DNA of 64,000 nucleotides from Streptomyces sp. NBC_00654 (GTDB taxonomy: Bacteria > Actinomycetota > Actinomycetes > Streptomycetales > Streptomycetaceae), in contig NZ_JAPEOB010000001.1 in the NCBI RefSeq assembly GCF_026341775.1, positions 124,001 to 188,000 on the forward strand, written 5' to 3'. The notes below the pieces were generated by a model that saw only the letters and a list, made by a program, of their open reading frames with translations, had not been told where the DNA came from and made no database searches. Both the position numbers and the translations under genes were made by a program. Positions 16,937-26,700 of the stretch are shown here, piece by piece (position 1 is the first letter of the stretch; each line of letters starts with the position of its first letter).

Positions 16937-18166
16937 CTACCGGCTGCCGGCGGCGAGCCTGCTGAGACGGTCGCCGATGGCGGAAACGCCCGGACGGGGC
17001 TCGTTCTCGTAGTACCAAGGCTTGCGTCGGCGCAGCAGCGTCTCACCATGCTCGCTCCAGGTGAAGCCGGGTTTCCGCAGGAGCTTCCGGAACACCTCGT
17101 CAGCGGTCTTCGGGTGAACGGCGGCCAGACGACGGATCGGCAATGGAGCGATCGACTCCTCACGCAGGTACGTACGCAGCAGATCCTGGTGTCGCCTGCG
17201 GCCCGTGAGGGCGGGGTCCGCGAAGAGGTCCCGCAGCATCCCGTAGTCGGCGTAGAAGTTGAGCCCGTCGATCCGGTCGTAGATGACACCGATGGTGTCC
17301 GAGTCCGCCAGTTCCGGCGGAAGTTCGAAGAAGGGCAGGTCCAGGCAAGGCAGCCGACTGCGCCGGGCACTGCCAGGCTGTGCGGCGACGGCGGCCTCCT
17401 GACGGTGGCGGTAGTAGGCGTTGAGAAGGTCCTCGGTTTCGGCAGGCGAAAGGACCAGCTCGTCGCTGCCGCAGAACTCTACGAACGCGGCCCGGTCCTC
17501 CCGCATCCGCTGCCACCCCTGCTCAATCTTCTCGGGGTTGCGGAAGACCAGCTCGGGTTGGCTGGTGGCCAGTTCGAGCGCCGCCTGTGCGATGTCGGTG
17601 GCACTGGACCTGGGGTAGTACGACATCGCCCCGGACACCAGCCACGCCCCGTCGCCCGAGTGGACGGGTACCAGGCAGGTGTGGAGGAATCCCCCCTTGG
17701 ACACGCCACGGAACGCCGCCGGCCCGACATTCGAGTACGTGCGGTACTCCAGGTCGTCGACAAGGTTCAGCAGGACGACGGCATCCCCGTCCTTGCGCTG
17801 GATCTCGAAGATGCCCTCGACCGGGTCACGCCAGCCGAGCAGCATCTCCCGGTCGGCCGCGGTCAAGTCCTTCCGTCCGGCGACGAACCGGTCCACCACG
17901 CTCGAACCGTCCGGCAGGCGATACCGCAGGATGAAGTGGTCGGTGATCCGGATCGCCTCACCTTCGTCCAGTTGCCTTGCGGGCCCAGCGGCATCCAGCA
18001 GGAGGGGCGTCAACCACCGGTCGAAGCGGGCGCTCTGAGCGAAGGTGACCAGCTTCCCTTTCAACTCGGCGCTGTGCTCGATGAGATCGGCCAGCGACGG
18101 TTCACCGGCACCCTGATGCGCGCCTTGTGCGGCCTCAGCCACGTTCAGCCCTTTCGTACGAACCAT
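16937..18166 (-). CDS. Conserved protein of unknown function
   Basis: 409 aa from the ATG at 18166. I do not recognise a domain with certainty. Visible features: an N-terminal helical segment (SLADLIEHSAELKGKLVTFA), a block with DREMLLGWRDPVEGIFEIQRKDG around residue 130, a compact alpha/beta middle (DAVVLLNLVDDLEYRTYSN, FLHTCLVPVHSGDGAWLVSG), and a helical C-terminal half with PFFELPPELADSD and DRIDGLNFYADYGML. No signal peptide or membrane helix. Related proteins carrying the WRD-V-GIF pattern are spread among actinobacteria and bacilli (recollection). It begins 28 bp after the small gene 18195-18506 and precedes the toxin-like gene. Confidence 0.7.
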   Translation of the reverse strand: MVRTKGLNVAEAAQGAHQGAGEPSLADLIEHSAELKGKLVTFAQSARFDRWLTPLLLDAAGPARQLDEGEAIRITDHFILRYRLPDGSSVVDRFVAGRKDLTAADREMLLGWRDPVEGIFEIQRKDGDAVVLLNLVDDLEYRTYSNVGPAAFRGVSKGGFLHTCLVPVHSGDGAWLVSGAMSYYPRSSATDIAQAALELATSQPELVFRNPEKIEQGWQRMREDRAAFVEFCGSDELVLSPAETEDLLNAYYRHRQEAAVAAQPGSARRSRLPCLDLPFFELPPELADSDTIGVIYDRIDGLNFYADYGMLRDLFADPALTGRRRHQDLLRTYLREESIAPLPIRRLAAVHPKTADEVFRKLLRKPGFTWSEHGETLLRRRKPWYYENEPRPGVSAIGDRLSRLAAGSR

Positions 18167-18194
18167 TTCCGCGTGAAGTGAGAGGCGCCCGGCC

Positions 18195-18506
18195 TCAACC
18201 GGCCCAGTGGCGGTACGCCTCGATCCAGTCCGCCCCCTCGGGCGCCGGGCTGGGCAACGGCAGCTCCAGGATGCCGATCGACTGCCGGACACGGCCACGA
18301 GAGCACATGGCGACGATCCTGCCGTCGGGCGTGAGGTCGACGCCGTGCACAGTCACCTCGACGCCGAGAACCGCGGTGGTGAAGGGTAGGTCGAGGCACT
18401 CCTCAAGCATGGTGAACAGACCGGTCAGCTGCTCGTCCTCGTTGTGGGCGTCGACAGTCGCCTCTTCGATCATGGCCTCGAGTTCGGCCCTATCCAGCGT
18501 GCCCAT
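18195..18506 (-). CDS. Small conserved actinobacterial protein (calcium-binding-protein-like)
   Basis: 103 aa from the ATG at 18506. It begins MGTLDRAELEAMIEEATVDA followed by an acidic NEDEQ run, then FTMLEECLDLPFTTAVLG, a beta-rich centre and the ending GADWIEAYRHW. Homologues are commonly labelled calcium-binding protein, but no EF-hand loop is visible, so that label should be used with care. It is the first gene of a three-gene minus-strand group and is divergent from the LLM oxidoreductase, with 99 bp between starts. Confidence 0.75.
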   Translation of the reverse strand: MGTLDRAELEAMIEEATVDAHNEDEQLTGLFTMLEECLDLPFTTAVLGVEVTVHGVDLTPDGRIVAMCSRGRVRQSIGILELPLPSPAPEGADWIEAYRHWAG

Positions 18507-18593
18507 GACGCCACGGTAGCGACCCCATCGCGACATCGGCGTGGCTTCCCGGATCTGCTCCGTCGGCATATCCGTGGCAGCAGGAAGCACGCG

Positions 18594-18605
18594 TATCGTC
18601 GGGCC
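18594..18605 (+). promoter_or_regulatory. Putative leaderless promoter -10 of the LLM oxidoreductase
   Basis: TATCGT at 18594-18599 is followed by six bases and the ATG at 18606, with no ribosome binding site. Confidence 0.4.
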
Positions 18606-19502
18606 ATGCGTCTGAGCACTGTCATTCTGCCCATCCACCGCTGGACCGAAGGCCAAAAGGTCTGGCAGCGCGCCGAGGAGCTGGATTTCCACGCCGCGTA
18701 CACCTACGACCACCTGTCCTGGCGGACCTTCCGTGACGGTCCGTGGTTCGGTGCGGTTCCGACCCTGACCGCGGCGGCCCTCGCCACCGAGCGGCTGCGG
18801 CTCGGCACCCTTGTCACCTCGCCCAACTTCCGGCACCCGGTGACGCTCGCCAAGGACCTCATGACGCTGGACGACGTCTCCGAGGGGCGGATCACCCTCG
18901 GGATCGGCGCGGGCGGCAACGGCTTCGACGCCACGGCCCTGCGCCGCGGCGGCGAGGAGCCGTGGACGCCGCGCGAGCGGGCGGATCACTTCGGGGAGTT
19001 CGTGCCGCTGCTGGACAAGCTGCTGCGCGAGCCCTCGGTGACGTACGAGGGGGAGTTCTACTCCGCGAACGAGGCCCGCAACATCCCCGGATGTGTCCAG
19101 CGCCCCCGGCTGCCCTTCGCGGTCGCCGCCACCGGTCCGCGCGGGCTGAAGCTCGCCGCGCGGTACGGCCAGGCATGGGTGACCACCGGCGACCCGAAGG
19201 TGTTCGAGACCGGGACCCCCGAGCAGTCCGTGGCAGCCATCCGCGGACAGTTCGCGAAGCTCGGGGAGGCCTGCGAGTCGGTCGGACGGGACGTGGCGGA
19301 ACTGGACAAGATCCTGCTCACCGGCTTCACCCCCGACAACCCGCTGGACTCCTTCGACGCGTTCGTCGACTTCGCCGGAACCCACTTCGCGCTGGGCTTC
19401 ACGGAGATCGTCCTGCACTGGCCGGTCCCCGGGTCCGACTTCGCCGCGGACGAGAAGGTCTTCGAGCGGATCGCCACCGAGGGACTGGCGCAGCTCGCCT
19501 GA
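18606..19502 (+). CDS. LLM-class (luciferase-like, probably F420-dependent) oxidoreductase
   Basis: 298 aa. A TIM-barrel luciferase-like monooxygenase pattern: RLSTVILPIHRW at the start, YDHLSWRTF, LRLGTLVTSPNFRHPVTLAKDLMTLDDVSEGRITLGIGAG (shown here as a recognisable cofactor-binding region near residues 60-105 rather than an exact motif boundary), and PFAVAATGPRGLKLAARYG. Such enzymes use FMN or F420; in Streptomyces F420 is the more likely cofactor. Substrate unknown. It ends before a strong hairpin (19563-19594). A fragment of a related gene lies at 15919-16023 on the same strand. Confidence 0.87.
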   Translation: MRLSTVILPIHRWTEGQKVWQRAEELDFHAAYTYDHLSWRTFRDGPWFGAVPTLTAAALATERLRLGTLVTSPNFRHPVTLAKDLMTLDDVSEGRITLGIGAGGNGFDATALRRGGEEPWTPRERADHFGEFVPLLDKLLREPSVTYEGEFYSANEARNIPGCVQRPRLPFAVAATGPRGLKLAARYGQAWVTTGDPKVFETGTPEQSVAAIRGQFAKLGEACESVGRDVAELDKILLTGFTPDNPLDSFDAFVDFAGTHFALGFTEIVLHWPVPGSDFAADEKVFERIATEGLAQLA

Positions 19503-19562
19503 CCGACGGAGCGGTACAGCGATGCCACCTTCCGGCACATGCCGGAGGGATGTTTCGCAGTT

Positions 19563-19594
19563 CAGGGGCGCGCGTTCTCAGATGCGCGCCCCTG
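19563..19594. terminator. Hairpin terminator after the LLM gene
   Basis: CAGGGGCGCGC (19563-19573) pairs with GCGCGCCCCTG (19584-19594), an 11-bp stem with a 10-base loop, 61 bp after the stop. Confidence 0.7.
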
Positions 19595-19631
19595 CGCACG
19601 CCCGTGCACCCTCGTACGCGAGAATGAACCG

Positions 19632-20477
19632 GTGACCCCAGCTACCGACTCGCCTCCGCCTGCCCCGACCCGGCTGATCGCCACCGATCTGGACGGCACC
19701 CTGCTGCGCGACGACAAGACCGTGTCCGAGCGCACGATCGCCGCCCTCGCCGCAGCCGAGGAGGCCGGGATCGAGGTCTTCTTCGTCACGGGCCGGCCGG
19801 CCCGCTGGATGGACGTCGTCAGCGACCACGTCCACAGCCACGGCCTGGCGATCTGCGCGAACGGGGCGGCCGTCGCCGATCTGCGTGCCGACGGCAAGCT
19901 GCTCACGGTCCACGCCCTGGAGCGCGAAGCCGCCCTCCACACCATCCACACCCTGCGCGAACGGGCCCCCGGCACCTCGTTCGCCATCGAGCTGACCACC
20001 GGTATCAACTACGAACCGGCCTACCCTCCGTTCCATCTGGACCCGGCGGCCGCGGTGGCCGTCGCCGAGAAGCTGCTCCACGAGGACGCCCCGGGCACCG
20101 GTGCCCCTGTGCTCAAGGTCCTCGCCCACCACACCGAGCTCGCCCCGGACGAGTTCCTCTCGCTGGCCCGCGCGGCCGCCGGTGACCGGGCCTCCTTCAC
20201 CCGGTCCAGCCCCTCGGCGCTCCTGGAGGTCAGCGGGCTCGGGGTCTCCAAGGCCAGCACCCTGGCCGAATGCTGCGCGCGGCGCGGCATCTCCCCCTCC
20301 GAGGTCGTCGCCTTCGGTGACATGCCCAATGACGTGGAGATGCTCAGCTGGGCCGGTGCCTCGTACGCCATGGGCAACGCCCACCCCGCTGCCCTGGCCG
20401 CCGCGTCGGGCCGGACCCTCACCAACAACGAGGACGGCGTCGCGGTCGTCATCGAGCGGATCATCGCCGCCCGCTGA
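19632..20477 (+). CDS. HAD-superfamily (Cof-type) phosphatase
   Basis: 281 aa from a GTG at 19632. Motif I is [12 protein letters not shown], motif II is the Thr in FFVTGRPAR, motif III is LGVSKASTLAECC, and motif IV is [16 protein letters not shown]. The large C2 cap between II and III marks the Cof/YidA type, acting on small phosphorylated metabolites. It is a paralogue of the enzyme encoded after serS (5076-5888); the two share [11 protein letters not shown] and GDMPND. It appears monocistronic and is convergent with the M23 peptidase gene. Confidence 0.87.
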   Translation: MTPATDSPPPAPTRLIATDLDGTLLRDDKTVSERTIAALAAAEEAGIEVFFVTGRPARWMDVVSDHVHSHGLAICANGAAVADLRADGKLLTVHALEREAALHTIHTLRERAPGTSFAIELTTGINYEPAYPPFHLDPAAAVAVAEKLLHEDAPGTGAPVLKVLAHHTELAPDEFLSLARAAAGDRASFTRSSPSALLEVSGLGVSKASTLAECCARRGISPSEVVAFGDMPNDVEMLSWAGASYAMGNAHPAALAAASGRTLTNNEDGVAVVIERIIAAR

Positions 20478-20513
20478 CCTTCCCGTACGCCGCCGGGCCC
20501 GGCCCGCACCGGG

Positions 20514-21674
20514 TCAGATCCGCACGCCGTGCTCGCGCAGCCAGCGTGCCGGATCGACGCCGGAACCCAGCTGGGGAGTGAGACGCACCTCGAAGTGGAG
20601 GTGCGGGCCGGTCGAGTTCCCCGTGGTGCCCGACTGGCCGACCCACTGGCCCGCGTGCACCTGTTCGCCCTGGTCCACGGCGACGCCCGCCAGATGCGCG
20701 TACTGCGTGTAGTAGCCACCCGGGTGCCGCACCAGGACCTCGACGCCGAACGCGCCCCCGCAGGAGACCGACACCACCCGGCCCGCGCCCACCGAGCGCA
20801 CCGGCGTGCCGATGTCCACGGCGAAGTCCTGCCCCGTGTGCCGGTTCGCCCAGTGCGCGCCCGCGCTGTCGAACCCCGCCGACAACGCGTACGTCTCCAC
20901 CGGCGCGGCCCAGCTCCGCCCGTCGGGCGGGCCCTTCGGCTGCTCGACACGTACGGCACCGGCGCACTTCCCGGCCGCCACGCTGCGTTCCGCCTCGCTC
21001 TGGAGCCGCCATTGGGCCGCCTCCAGTTTGTCCGCGATGCCCCGCTTGACCTCGGCCAGCCCGATCATGCGCACGTCCAGGTCGTGCCAGGCCTTCCGCG
21101 CGCGCCGCTCGGCGGTGCTGAGTACGCGTCCGGCCCGCCGGGCGCGTTCCAGCAGCCGGGTCACCACCCGCTCCGCCTGCCCGGCCAGCCGATGGGCGCG
21201 CAGCAGCTGCTCGGGGTCATCGGCGAGCAGGAGCCGTGCGGCGTACGGGAGGCCGGCCCCCTCGCCGCGGTACTGGGCACGGGCCAGCCGCCCCAGGTCG
21301 GCGTCGATGGCCGCGAGGGTGCGCCGATGTGCCGTCAGCGCCTTCTCGTACCGCTCCGCCTCCGCCCGCTGCACGGCGGCGGAACGCCTGCCCCTCTCGT
21401 ACGCCTCGGCCGCCCTCGCGGCTTCCTCGTACAGCCGGGTGACCACGGCGCCCGCGTGGGGCGTGCCGGACGGGCCGGGCGGCCGGGGAGGCCCGGGAGC
21501 GGCCGCGGCGGGCAGTGTGAGCAGGGCGAGCAGAGCACAGACCAGCAGTACGGCCGGCCGGCCACGGCCACGCCGGGGAGCAGGGGCAAAACCGGGGCCA
21601 GGGGCAGAACCCGTACCCGTACCCGTACCCGTACCCGTACCAGGACGACAGCGACTCGGTGCGGCGGAAGCCAT
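20514..21674 (-). CDS. Secreted M23-family (LytM/NlpD-type) peptidase with coiled coil
   Basis: About 386 aa. After a Gly/Thr-rich leader comes a membrane-spanning or signal segment (RPAVLLVCALLALLTLPAAAA), so it acts outside the membrane. Residues about 80-230 are long helices rich in Arg/Ala/Glu, predicted coiled coil. The C-terminal M23 domain shows the zinc ligands in RHTGQDFAVD and STGPHLHFEVRL. It likely cuts or remodels peptidoglycan, or regulates an amidase. The start is uncertain: the ATG at 21674 is taken, with the open frame reaching 21734. A hexanucleotide repeat (CCCGTA units) at 21610-21640 encodes Gly-Thr repeats in the leader, so that part may vary between strains. Confidence 0.85.
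   Translation of the reverse strand: MASAAPSRCRPGTGTGTGTGTGSAPGPGFAPAPRRGRGRPAVLLVCALLALLTLPAAAAPGPPRPPGPSGTPHAGAVVTRLYEEAARAAEAYERGRRSAAVQRAEAERYEKALTAHRRTLAAIDADLGRLARAQYRGEGAGLPYAARLLLADDPEQLLRAHRLAGQAERVVTRLLERARRAGRVLSTAERRARKAWHDLDVRMIGLAEVKRGIADKLEAAQWRLQSEAERSVAAGKCAGAVRVEQPKGPPDGRSWAAPVETYALSAGFDSAGAHWANRHTGQDFAVDIGTPVRSVGAGRVVSVSCGGAFGVEVLVRHPGGYYTQYAHLAGVAVDQGEQVHAGQWVGQSGTTGNSTGPHLHFEVRLTPQLGSGVDPARWLREHGVRI
21610..21640. repeat. CCCGTA hexanucleotide tandem repeat
   Basis: Five consecutive CCCGTA units lie in the 5' part of the M23 peptidase gene and encode alternating Gly-Thr on the minus strand. Unit length is a multiple of three, so copy-number change would keep the frame. 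Confidence 0.8.
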
Positions 21675-21812
21675 CTCCGGATGGTCACCCCCGGCCGCCG
21701 CGATTCCCGGGACCGCGAGGTGTCGTACGGCCAACCGGCCTACTCCCGCCCGGCCGCGAGAGGTCCCGGCCGAGAGAGGCCCCGGAGCCGCGAGAGCCGC
21801 CCGACCGCGAGA

Positions 21813-21865
21813 GCCGCCGGGCGCGTCCCCGGAGCCGCCGGGCAGCCGGGGACGCGCCCGGCGGC
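21813..21865. terminator. Strong hairpin terminator of the histidine kinase gene
   Basis: A perfect 20-bp stem (21813-21832 with 21846-21865) and 13-base loop begin 8 bp beyond the kinase stop on the minus strand. The adjoining 21675-21812 is low-complexity GAGAGCCGC-type sequence with nothing else recognisable. Confidence 0.8.
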
Positions 21866-21872
21866 CCGCCTG

Positions 21873-23579
21873 TCAGAGCGGGGCCTGCCACACCACCGTC
21901 GTACCGCCCCCGTCCTCGCCGATCCCCGGCCCGAACCAGCTCGCCCCGCCCAGCGACTCGGCGCGACGGGCCAGGTTGCGCAGTCCGCTGCGGCGACCGT
22001 CCTGCGGGATGCCCACCCCGTCGTCGGCGACCGAGAGGCGTACCGCGTCACGCCCGTCCGGCAGTGTGGCGGTCGCGTCGACGACCACGTCGATGAGGGA
22101 GGCGTTCGCATGCCGGAAGGCGTTGGACAGGGCCTCGCGCAGGGCGGCGATGAGATTCTTGCCGGTCAGCTCACCGACGAGTGAATCGACGGGGCCGAGG
22201 AAGCGGTGCGACGGCTTGAAGCCCAGCGGCACCGCCGCCATGTTGATCTCGCGCATGACGCGGGTGCGCAGCCCCGACGGCGCTTCGGCGGGTTCCTGCT
22301 GGAGCGCGAAGATGGCGGTGCGGATCTCCTGGATGGTCACGTCCAGTTCGTCGACCGCACGGCCGACGCCGGTCTGCACCTCGGGGACCTCCGACCGGCG
22401 CTGCGCGCTCTCCAGCATCATCCCGGTGGCGAACAGCCGCTGGATGACCAGGTCGTGGAGGTCGCGGGCGATCCGGTCGCGGTCCTCGTACACGGCGAGC
22501 CGTTCCCGGTCCCGCTGTGCCTCGGCCATCATCAGCGCGAGCGCGGCCTGGGAGGCGAACTGGGTGGCCAGCGTCCGTTCGGTCTCCGTGAACGGGCGGC
22601 CGCCCCGGGCCCGGGGCGTGGCCAGCGCACCGAGCACCCGGCCCCCGCTGTGCAGCGGCAGCAGCATGCTCGGGCCGAACCGGTCGGCCAGCCTGGTGAT
22701 CATGCGGGAGTCGGTGGCCGAGTCGTCTATGAACACCGGATCGCCGTCGAGCAGCGTCGCCACCACCGAGCTCTCCGCCGGAATGATCACTCCGAGCGAC
22801 GCGGTGGGATCGTCGGCGGAGACGGCGACGATCTCCAGACCGCCCTCCGCGGCCGGCAGCAGCACGATCCCGGCGGCGGAGTCGGCGAGATGGCGGGCCT
22901 GTTCGGCGACGACGGCCAGGGCGTCGTCGGCGTCGCCGCCGGAGAGCAGCGCGGTGGTCACGGCCACCGAACCGTCGATCCACCGCTCCCGCTGCCGCGC
23001 CTCCTCGTAGAGGCGGGCGTTGCCGATCGCGATCCCGGCCTCGGTCGCGAGCACCCGCACCATGTGCAGGTCGTAGTCGTTGAATTCGGCCCCGTCGTGC
23101 TTCTCGGTCAGATACAGGTTGCCGAAGATCTCTCCCTGCACCCGGATCGGTACGCCGAGGAAGGTACGCATCCGGGGATGTCCGGGCGGGAAGCCGGCGG
23201 ACCTCGGATCGGCCGTCAGATCGGCCAGCCGGACGGGGACGGGGTCGTGGATCAGGGCGCCGAGGAGACCCCGGTGCCCGTCGGGCCTGCGCCCGATCGC
23301 GCGCGCCACGTCGTCCGGGACCCCGAAGGTGACGAAGTCGGAGAGCCCTTCGCCCGCTTCGTCGACGACGCCGATCGCCGCGTAGCGGGCGTGCGCGAGT
23401 TCGGCCGCGGTCTCGCAGATGCGGTCGAGGGTGGAGTGCAGTTCCAGGCCGGTGCCGACGGACCGCATCGCCTCCAGCAGCTGCGGGACACGGGCGGTGA
23501 GCTCGGTGGAGAGCCCTCGCAGGCTGCGCGTCGCCTGTGTCGCGGCTTCGAGTGAGTCCTTCGGGTCCTGCTCTGACAT
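21873..23579 (-). CDS. Orphan GAF-domain sensor histidine kinase (DevS-like)
   Basis: 568 aa, soluble, no membrane helix. Two GAF sensor domains (about residues 55-200 and 225-365) are followed by a HisKA_3 dimerisation helix with the phospho-acceptor His near residue 375 in RDRIARDLHDLVIQ, and a HATPase_c domain with the N-box Asn in REALSNAFRHA near 486 and DDGVGIP. The arrangement matches the DevS/DosS group that senses gases or redox state through GAF-bound heme or flavin; I cannot tell which ligand is bound here. No response regulator is adjacent. Lying just downstream of the cytochrome bd locus, it may take part in oxygen or redox control (inference). Confidence 0.9.
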   Translation of the reverse strand: MSEQDPKDSLEAATQATRSLRGLSTELTARVPQLLEAMRSVGTGLELHSTLDRICETAAELAHARYAAIGVVDEAGEGLSDFVTFGVPDDVARAIGRRPDGHRGLLGALIHDPVPVRLADLTADPRSAGFPPGHPRMRTFLGVPIRVQGEIFGNLYLTEKHDGAEFNDYDLHMVRVLATEAGIAIGNARLYEEARQRERWIDGSVAVTTALLSGGDADDALAVVAEQARHLADSAAGIVLLPAAEGGLEIVAVSADDPTASLGVIIPAESSVVATLLDGDPVFIDDSATDSRMITRLADRFGPSMLLPLHSGGRVLGALATPRARGGRPFTETERTLATQFASQAALALMMAEAQRDRERLAVYEDRDRIARDLHDLVIQRLFATGMMLESAQRRSEVPEVQTGVGRAVDELDVTIQEIRTAIFALQQEPAEAPSGLRTRVMREINMAAVPLGFKPSHRFLGPVDSLVGELTGKNLIAALREALSNAFRHANASLIDVVVDATATLPDGRDAVRLSVADDGVGIPQDGRRSGLRNLARRAESLGGASWFGPGIGEDGGGTTVVWQAPL

Positions 23580-23795
23580 GCACCGAGCCTAATTAGTCCC
23601 GATTGGCAACGAAAGTCGGACCTCCCGTCCGGCCTCCGCCGGTATGGGCGCCACACCCCTCGGCGTGACGTCCGTACACGGGTCCGTACCGAGCCCCGGG
23701 GCCCAGCTCCCCCGAGTCCGCTGAGCCCCCGAGGCCCCGCTCCCCCGCTCCCCCGAGTCGCTGAGCCCCTGAGTCCCTGAGCCCCTGAGCCCTGG

Positions 23796-26700
23796 CTACC
23801 GGCTGCTCCCCACACTCTCCCGCGTGGACTCCCGCGCCGCCCCTTCCCCCACCGTCGTCTCCCGCTCGCGCTCCAGCATGCGGCGCAGCGGCCCGTCCTG
23901 GGCCACGAGATCGGCGTACGGGCCACGCTGCACCACCCGGCCCGTGTCCATGACCAGCACCTCGTCGACGGCCTCCAGGCCCTCGATGCGATGGGTGATC
24001 AGCACGGTCGTCCGCCCCCGGGTCGCGGCCAGCAGGTCGGCGGTCAGGGCGTCCGCGGTGGCCAGATCAAGGTGTTCGGCGGGCTCGTCGAGGACGAGCA
24101 CGGGGAAGTCGGCGAGCAGCGCACGGGCCAGCGCGAGCCTCTGACGCTGCCCGCCCGAGAGCCGGGCGCCGTGTTCGCCCACCAGGGTGTCCAACCCCTC
24201 CGGCAGCGCCTCGGCCCAGTCCAGCAGCCGGGCGCCGGCCAGGGCGTCGCGCAGTTCGGCGTCGGTCGCACCGGTCCGGGCCAGGCGCAGATTCTCGCGG
24301 ATGGAACTGTCGAAGACATGGGCGTCCTGGGCGCACAGCCCGACGAACGCGCGGACCGTGTCCCCGTCCAGCTCGAAGGCGTCGGTCCCGCCGAGCCGGT
24401 ACGTCCCCTCCCGCGCGTCCAGGAAGCGGAGGAGAACCTGGGCCAGCGTGGTCTTGCCCGCACCGGAGGGTCCGACGACGGCCACCCGCCTGCCGGGCAC
24501 CAGGGTCAGGTCGACGGACTCCAGAGCGTTCCGCCCGGCTCCCGCGTACCTGGCCGTCAGCCCCCGTACCTCCAGCGGGAAGGGCGAGGAGGGCTGCTGT
24601 GCCGGGCTCACGGGCTCCCGCACCGGTACGGGGGCGTCGAGCACCTCGTACACCCGCTCCGCGCTCCGGCGGACCCGCTGGCGGTACTGCACGGCGAGCG
24701 GCAGTCCGGCCACGGCCTCGAAGGCGGCGAGCGGGGTGAGCACCACCACCGCGAGCGCGACGCCCTCCAGCCGTCCGTCGTACACGGCGGGTACGGCGAC
24801 GAGGGCGGCGGCCACCACGGTGAGTCCGCAGATCAGGGCGGAGAGCCCGCTGCCGAGCGCGGTCGCGGCGGCGGCCCGGGAGGCGATCCGGGTGAGCAGA
24901 CCGTCGGCCTCGCGCACCCGCGTGTGGCGGCGGGGCAGCGCCCCGGCGACGGTCAGTTCGGCCGTACCGCCGAGCAGATCGGTGACACGGGTGGCCAGTG
25001 CGGCGCGGGCGGGGGCGAGTTGGCGTTCCGCGTGCCGGGCGCAGGCGCCGCTGACCAGCGGTACGCCCACTCCGGCGAGCAGCAGTCCGACGGCGAGCAC
25101 CACGCCCGCCTCGGGGAGCAGCCAGCCGGTGAAGCCGGCCGCCCCGGCCCCGACGACGACCGCGGTCCCCACGGGCAGCAGCCAGCGCAGCCAGTAGTCC
25201 TGGAGCGCGTCCACGTCGGCGACGAGCCGGGACAGCAGGTCGCCGCGGCGCGTCGTGCGCAGACCGGCGGGCGCGATGCGCTCCAGTCCGCGGTACACGG
25301 CCACCCGCAGTTCGGCGAGCATCCTGAGCACCGCGTCGTGGGAGACGAGCCGCTCCGCGTAGCGGAAGACGGCCCGGCCGATGCCGAAGGCGCGGGTCGC
25401 GGTGACGGCGACCATCAGATAGAGCACGGGGGGCTGCTCGGAGGCTCGGGAGATCAGCCAGCCGGAGACGGCCATGAGGCCGACGGCCGAACCCACGGCG
25501 AGGCTGCCCAGCAGCAGGGCGAGCGCCAGCTGTCCGCGGCGCGCGCCGGCGGCCTCCCGGACCCGGGCCAGCACCCGGCCGCCGGGCCGGGGCTCGGTGT
25601 CGCGCAGCACGGGTTCGAGGTGATCCCCGGGGGCGACGGCGGTGAGCGGCTCGGTACCGGCGGGGCGCCGCTGCGCGGCCGCCGAAGCGGCTTCCGCCGC
25701 CCCCTCGGCGGCCGCGGCGGACCGTTCCCCGGGCTCCTTGCCAACGGCCGCCACAGACCGCTCCTGGGGCTCCCTGGGCTCCAGCGCCACCACGCGGTCG
25801 GCGACCGCCAGCAGCGCCGGGCGGTGCACCACCAGCAGCACGGTCCGCCCGGCCGCCAGCCGCCGTACGGCCTCGACGATGCCCGCCTCCGTCTCGCCGT
25901 CCAGGCTCGCGGTCGGCTCGTCGAGCAGCAGCAGCGGCCGGTCGGCGAGGAACGCCCGCGCGAGGGCGAGGCGCTGACGCTGGCCGGCCGAGAGCCCGGC
26001 ACCGTCCTCGCCCAGCGGTGTCCCCGCCCCTTCCGGCAGCTCGGCGACGAAGTCGTACGCCCCGGCGTCCCGCAGTGCCGCCGCCACGGCCTCGTCGTCC
26101 GCGTCCGGCCGGGCGAGGCGTACGTTCTCGGCGATCGTGCCCGCGAAGAGGTGCGGGCGCTGCGGCACCCAGGCGATCCGCTCGCGCCAGCGCTCGGGGG
26201 AGAGCTCCGCGAGATCGGTGCCACCGACCCGTACCCGCCCCTCGTCGGGAACCTCGAAGCCCAGCACCACATTGAGGAGGGTGGACTTGCCGATGCCGCT
26301 CGGGCCGACCAGGGCGACGGTCTCCCCCGGCTCGACGACCAGGGACGCGGCGTCGAGCGACGGTTCGCCGCGGCCGCCGTGCCGGACCGTGACGTCCTCC
26401 AGCTCCAGCCGCAGCGATGCGGGGACGGCCTGTGTGCCGTCGGCCCGCGGTTCGGTCTCCAGGACCGCGAAGATCTCCTCGGCGGCCGAGAGGCCCTCCG
26501 CCGCCGCGTGGTACTGCGCCCCCACCTGCCGGATCGGCAGATAGGCCTCGGGCGCGAGGATCAGGACCACCAGTCCGGTGTAGAGATCGAGTTCACCGTG
26601 GACGAGCCGCATCCCGATGGTGACGGCGACGAGCGCCACCGACAGCGTCGCCAGCAGCTCCAGGGCGAAGGAGGACAGGAACGCGATCCGCAGCGTCCGC

